Part shown: one piece after another, positions 62,408 through 64,000 of the stretch
Numbering within the stretch: the first letter of the stretch is position 1
Layout: every line of letters begins with the position of its first letter
Source: Lachnospiraceae bacterium
Lineage (GTDB): Bacteria; Bacillota; Clostridia; Lachnospirales; Lachnospiraceae
Length of the DNA stretch: 64,000 nucleotides
Assembly (NCBI GenBank): GCA_021203465.1
Contig: JAJQBC010000124.1
Coordinates: forward strand, 38,988-102,987
Reading direction: 5' to 3'
Position numbers and translations under genes: made by a program
Notes under the pieces: generated by a model
What the model was told of the DNA's origin: nothing
Databases searched by the model: none
Seen by the model: the letters and a program-made list of their open reading frames with translations, nothing else

Positions 62408-62998
62408 ATGGACACAGTCAGTATCCGAGATCTAAAAAAAGAAATGAAAAAATCCATGGACGACAGCCGCTATGAGCACACGCTCGGCGTCATGTACACG
62501 AGTGCGGCGCTGGCCATGCGCTATGGCTATGATATTGATCGGGCACAACTGGCCGGGCTTCTGCATGACTGCGCGAAATGCATGCCGAACGCAAAAAAGC
62601 TGAAGACCGCAGAGAAGAACGGACTCGAGATCAGCGAGCTGGAGCGCAAGAATCCCTTCATGCTGCACGCCAAGGTCGGAGAATTGCTTGCAAGGAAGAA
62701 ATACGATATCGATGACGAGGAAGTGCTCGGTGCGATCCGCTGGCACACGACGGGGCGGCCGAACATGTCGCTCCTCGAGAAGATCGTCTATGTGGCCGAT
62801 TACATCGAACCGAAGCGTGAAAAAGCGCCAAATCTGAAAGAGGTTCGGCAGCTCGCTTTTATAAACCTTGATCAGGCGCTGCTGAAGATATTGGAGGACA
62901 CGCTGGGATATCTTGGGGATTCCGAGGATGTGGACACGATGACAAAGGCAACCTATGATTTTTATAAGCGAGACCAGAAGGATGAACTGCCGGAATAA
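62408..62998 (+). CDS. yqeK: YqeK-type HD-domain Ap4A hydrolase
   Basis: A 196-residue HD-domain phosphohydrolase; the family symmetrically hydrolyses diadenosine tetraphosphate. Metal-binding residues are visible as RYEHTLGV (His), LLHDCAK (His-Asp), LHAKVG and IRWHTTGR, then YVADYIEP. ATG 62408 follows GGAGAGGGATG; the frame extends upstream to 62300 inside nadD but that part is not supported. Directly after nadD, as in other Firmicutes. Confidence 0.92.
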   Translation: MDTVSIRDLKKEMKKSMDDSRYEHTLGVMYTSAALAMRYGYDIDRAQLAGLLHDCAKCMPNAKKLKTAEKNGLEISELERKNPFMLHAKVGELLARKKYDIDDEEVLGAIRWHTTGRPNMSLLEKIVYVADYIEPKREKAPNLKEVRQLAFINLDQALLKILEDTLGYLGDSEDVDTMTKATYDFYKRDQKDELPE

Positions 62999-63050
62999 AT
63001 AGGGCAGTATTGTTTAGAAAACAGACAGTGTTTGCAGTGAAAGGAGAGTT

Positions 63051-63413
63051 ATGGCAGACAAACGTTCGAAGGAAATGGCAAAAATCGCGATCGAAGCGCT
63101 GGAAGAGAAGAAAGCGAAGGATGTCAAGATTCTCGACATCTCCGATATTTCTGTGCTGGCGGATTATTTTATCATCGCGACCGGTAGGAACCAGAATCAG
63201 GTACACACGATGGCGGATGAGGTGGCGGAGCGCCTTGGGAGAGCCGGTTATCCGTCCGGTCATGTGGAGGGTTATCGCACCGCAAACTGGATTTTGATGG
63301 ATTATCATGAGTTGATCATCCATATTTTCGATGAAGAAAATCGCCTGTTCTATGATCTGGAGCGTATCTGGAGGGACGGCACGCTCGTAGAGAAAGCAGA
63401 TCTGGAGGCATAG
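63051..63413 (+). CDS. rsfS: Ribosomal silencing factor RsfS
   Basis: A 120-residue protein that binds L14 on the 50S subunit and blocks subunit joining when nutrients are scarce. The family core is seen in KDVKILDISDISVLADYF, then GRNQNQVHTMADEV and WILMDYHELIIHIF. ATG 63051 follows AAAGGAGAG. Position after yqeK is conserved. Confidence 0.94.
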   Translation: MADKRSKEMAKIAIEALEEKKAKDVKILDISDISVLADYFIIATGRNQNQVHTMADEVAERLGRAGYPSGHVEGYRTANWILMDYHELIIHIFDEENRLFYDLERIWRDGTLVEKADLEA

Positions 63414-63418
63414 CAAGA

Positions 63419-64000
63419 ATGCAGAATCGGATTCTTTCTGTCGAGAAAACGACGAACAACCGCTTCCTCAATATGTATGACCTGAGATTCGAAAATAAAG
63501 TCGGTGGGCAGGGGCTCTATCACGTCGCTTCGCGCGCGCCTTCCATCGCAGAACTGAAATTGAACACACGCGTCAACAAACCGGACGGCGTCATCATCTA
63601 CAGTCTCTACGGCGATCGGCATGACCGCGTCGTGCTGGTGCGCCAGTATCGCTTTGCGATTGACGACTGGCTCTATGAATTTCCAGCCGGACTTGTGGAT
63701 GTGGGCGAGTCCTTCGCACAGGCCGGAGCGAGAGAGCTGAAGGAAGAGACCGGTCTCACTTTTCAGGCGATCGAGGCTGAGGAAATGTACCACAAACCTT
63801 TCTTCACGACAATTGGCCTGACTGACGAGTCCTGTGCGACGGTCTACGGCTACGCGTCCGGTAAGGTTTCTGCAGACGGTCTCGAGGACAATGAGCAGCT
63901 TTCTGTCGTTCTCGCGGATCGTGCGGAGGTGCGCAGGATTCTGCAGGAAGAAAACGTATCGATAAATTGCGCCTATCTTCTAATGCATTTTTTACATCAC
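63419..64000 (+). CDS. Nudix hydrolase (ADP-ribose pyrophosphatase-like), cut by the window end
   Basis: At least 194 residues; no stop codon before the window edge. The ATG at 63419 begins MQNRILSVEKTTNN, 5 bp after rsfS. The Nudix box is complete: GLVDVGESFAQAGARE followed by LKEETGL, preceded by the YEFPAG strand. Such enzymes hydrolyse ADP-ribose or other nucleoside diphosphates. The ribosome binding site would be CTGGAGG within the rsfS end. The substrate is not defined by sequence alone. Confidence 0.85.
   Translation, partial: MQNRILSVEKTTNNRFLNMYDLRFENKVGGQGLYHVASRAPSIAELKLNTRVNKPDGVIIYSLYGDRHDRVVLVRQYRFAIDDWLYEFPAGLVDVGESFAQAGARELKEETGLTFQAIEAEEMYHKPFFTTIGLTDESCATVYGYASGKVSADGLEDNEQLSVVLADRAEVRRILQEENVSINCAYLLMHFLHH

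Overview
The window reads as a chromosomal segment of an anaerobic Firmicute of the class Clostridia, most likely a gut Lachnospiraceae. This is an inference from gene content and order. The main pointers are the rng-prp-rplU-rpmA-obg-yhbY-nadD-yqeK-rsfS run with an L27 carrying a cleavable N-terminus, the oxygen-independent NrdD/NrdG ribonucleotide reductase, the anaerobic (CbiD/CbiG) cobalamin route, YesN/YesM-type two-component genes and strong AGGAGG-type ribosome binding sites. Most of the DNA is GC-rich. Stretches at about 12.4-14.2 kb, 32.5-35.1 kb and 44.9-54.0 kb are visibly richer in A+T and look like accessory DNA.

Layout. 0-9.8 kb: amino-acid and housekeeping genes (metY, a ClpP-like protease, an acyl-CoA carboxyltransferase behind two palindromic operator candidates, dapF, a dicarboxylate/amino-acid symporter paired with a PLP D-cysteine desulfhydrase-like enzyme, a TtcA-family tRNA thiolase, gltX). 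9.8-25.2 kb: a large cobalamin locus (cobQ, cbiC, cobT, cbiD, cbiG, a CbiJ-CbiE-CbiT triple fusion, cbiA, cobU, cobS, a degenerate CobU-like protein, cobC, cbiB, cobO). It is interrupted by a GNAT gene and a Fic / DUF3990 / DUF3791-like cassette that resembles a toxin-antitoxin module. 25.2-31.5 kb: an L,D-transpeptidase, galE, a cysteine-less PTS IIB-like protein, a MATE exporter, a small XRE regulator, a cupin and an SseB-family protein. 31.5-35.1 kb: an sdpR/sdpI pair, a MntA/HepT (MNT/HEPN) toxin-antitoxin pair and an AAA/PD-(D/E)XK protein. 35.4-38.7 kb: an ECF S-component, a P1-type peptidase and an SBP-less ABC pair whose ATPase has a mutated Walker A. 38.8-41.9 kb: class III ribonucleotide reductase with NrdR boxes. 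Its glycyl-radical segment is a separate 52-residue gene between nrdD and nrdG. Then two tRNAs, a D,D-carboxypeptidase and enolase.

45-55 kb: an AT-rich sugar or polyol locus. It holds a YesN-like response regulator, a YesM-like kinase with almost no extracellular domain, a catalytically dead RbsA-like double ATPase, a lipoprotein binding protein, an active RbsA-type ATPase, an RbsC-type permease, a URO-D/MtaA-family protein with a His-x-Cys...Cys zinc motif and a zinc alcohol dehydrogenase. The regulator-kinase-dead-ATPase trio next to a real ABC importer suggests transporter-coupled sensing; I consider it the strongest candidate for an undescribed system. 55.3-64 kb: a radical-SAM pair, rng and the conserved ribosome-assembly/NAD cluster, ending in a Nudix gene cut by the window edge.

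Limits: family names are from sequence recognition without database searches, and promoter, operator and terminator calls are by eye.
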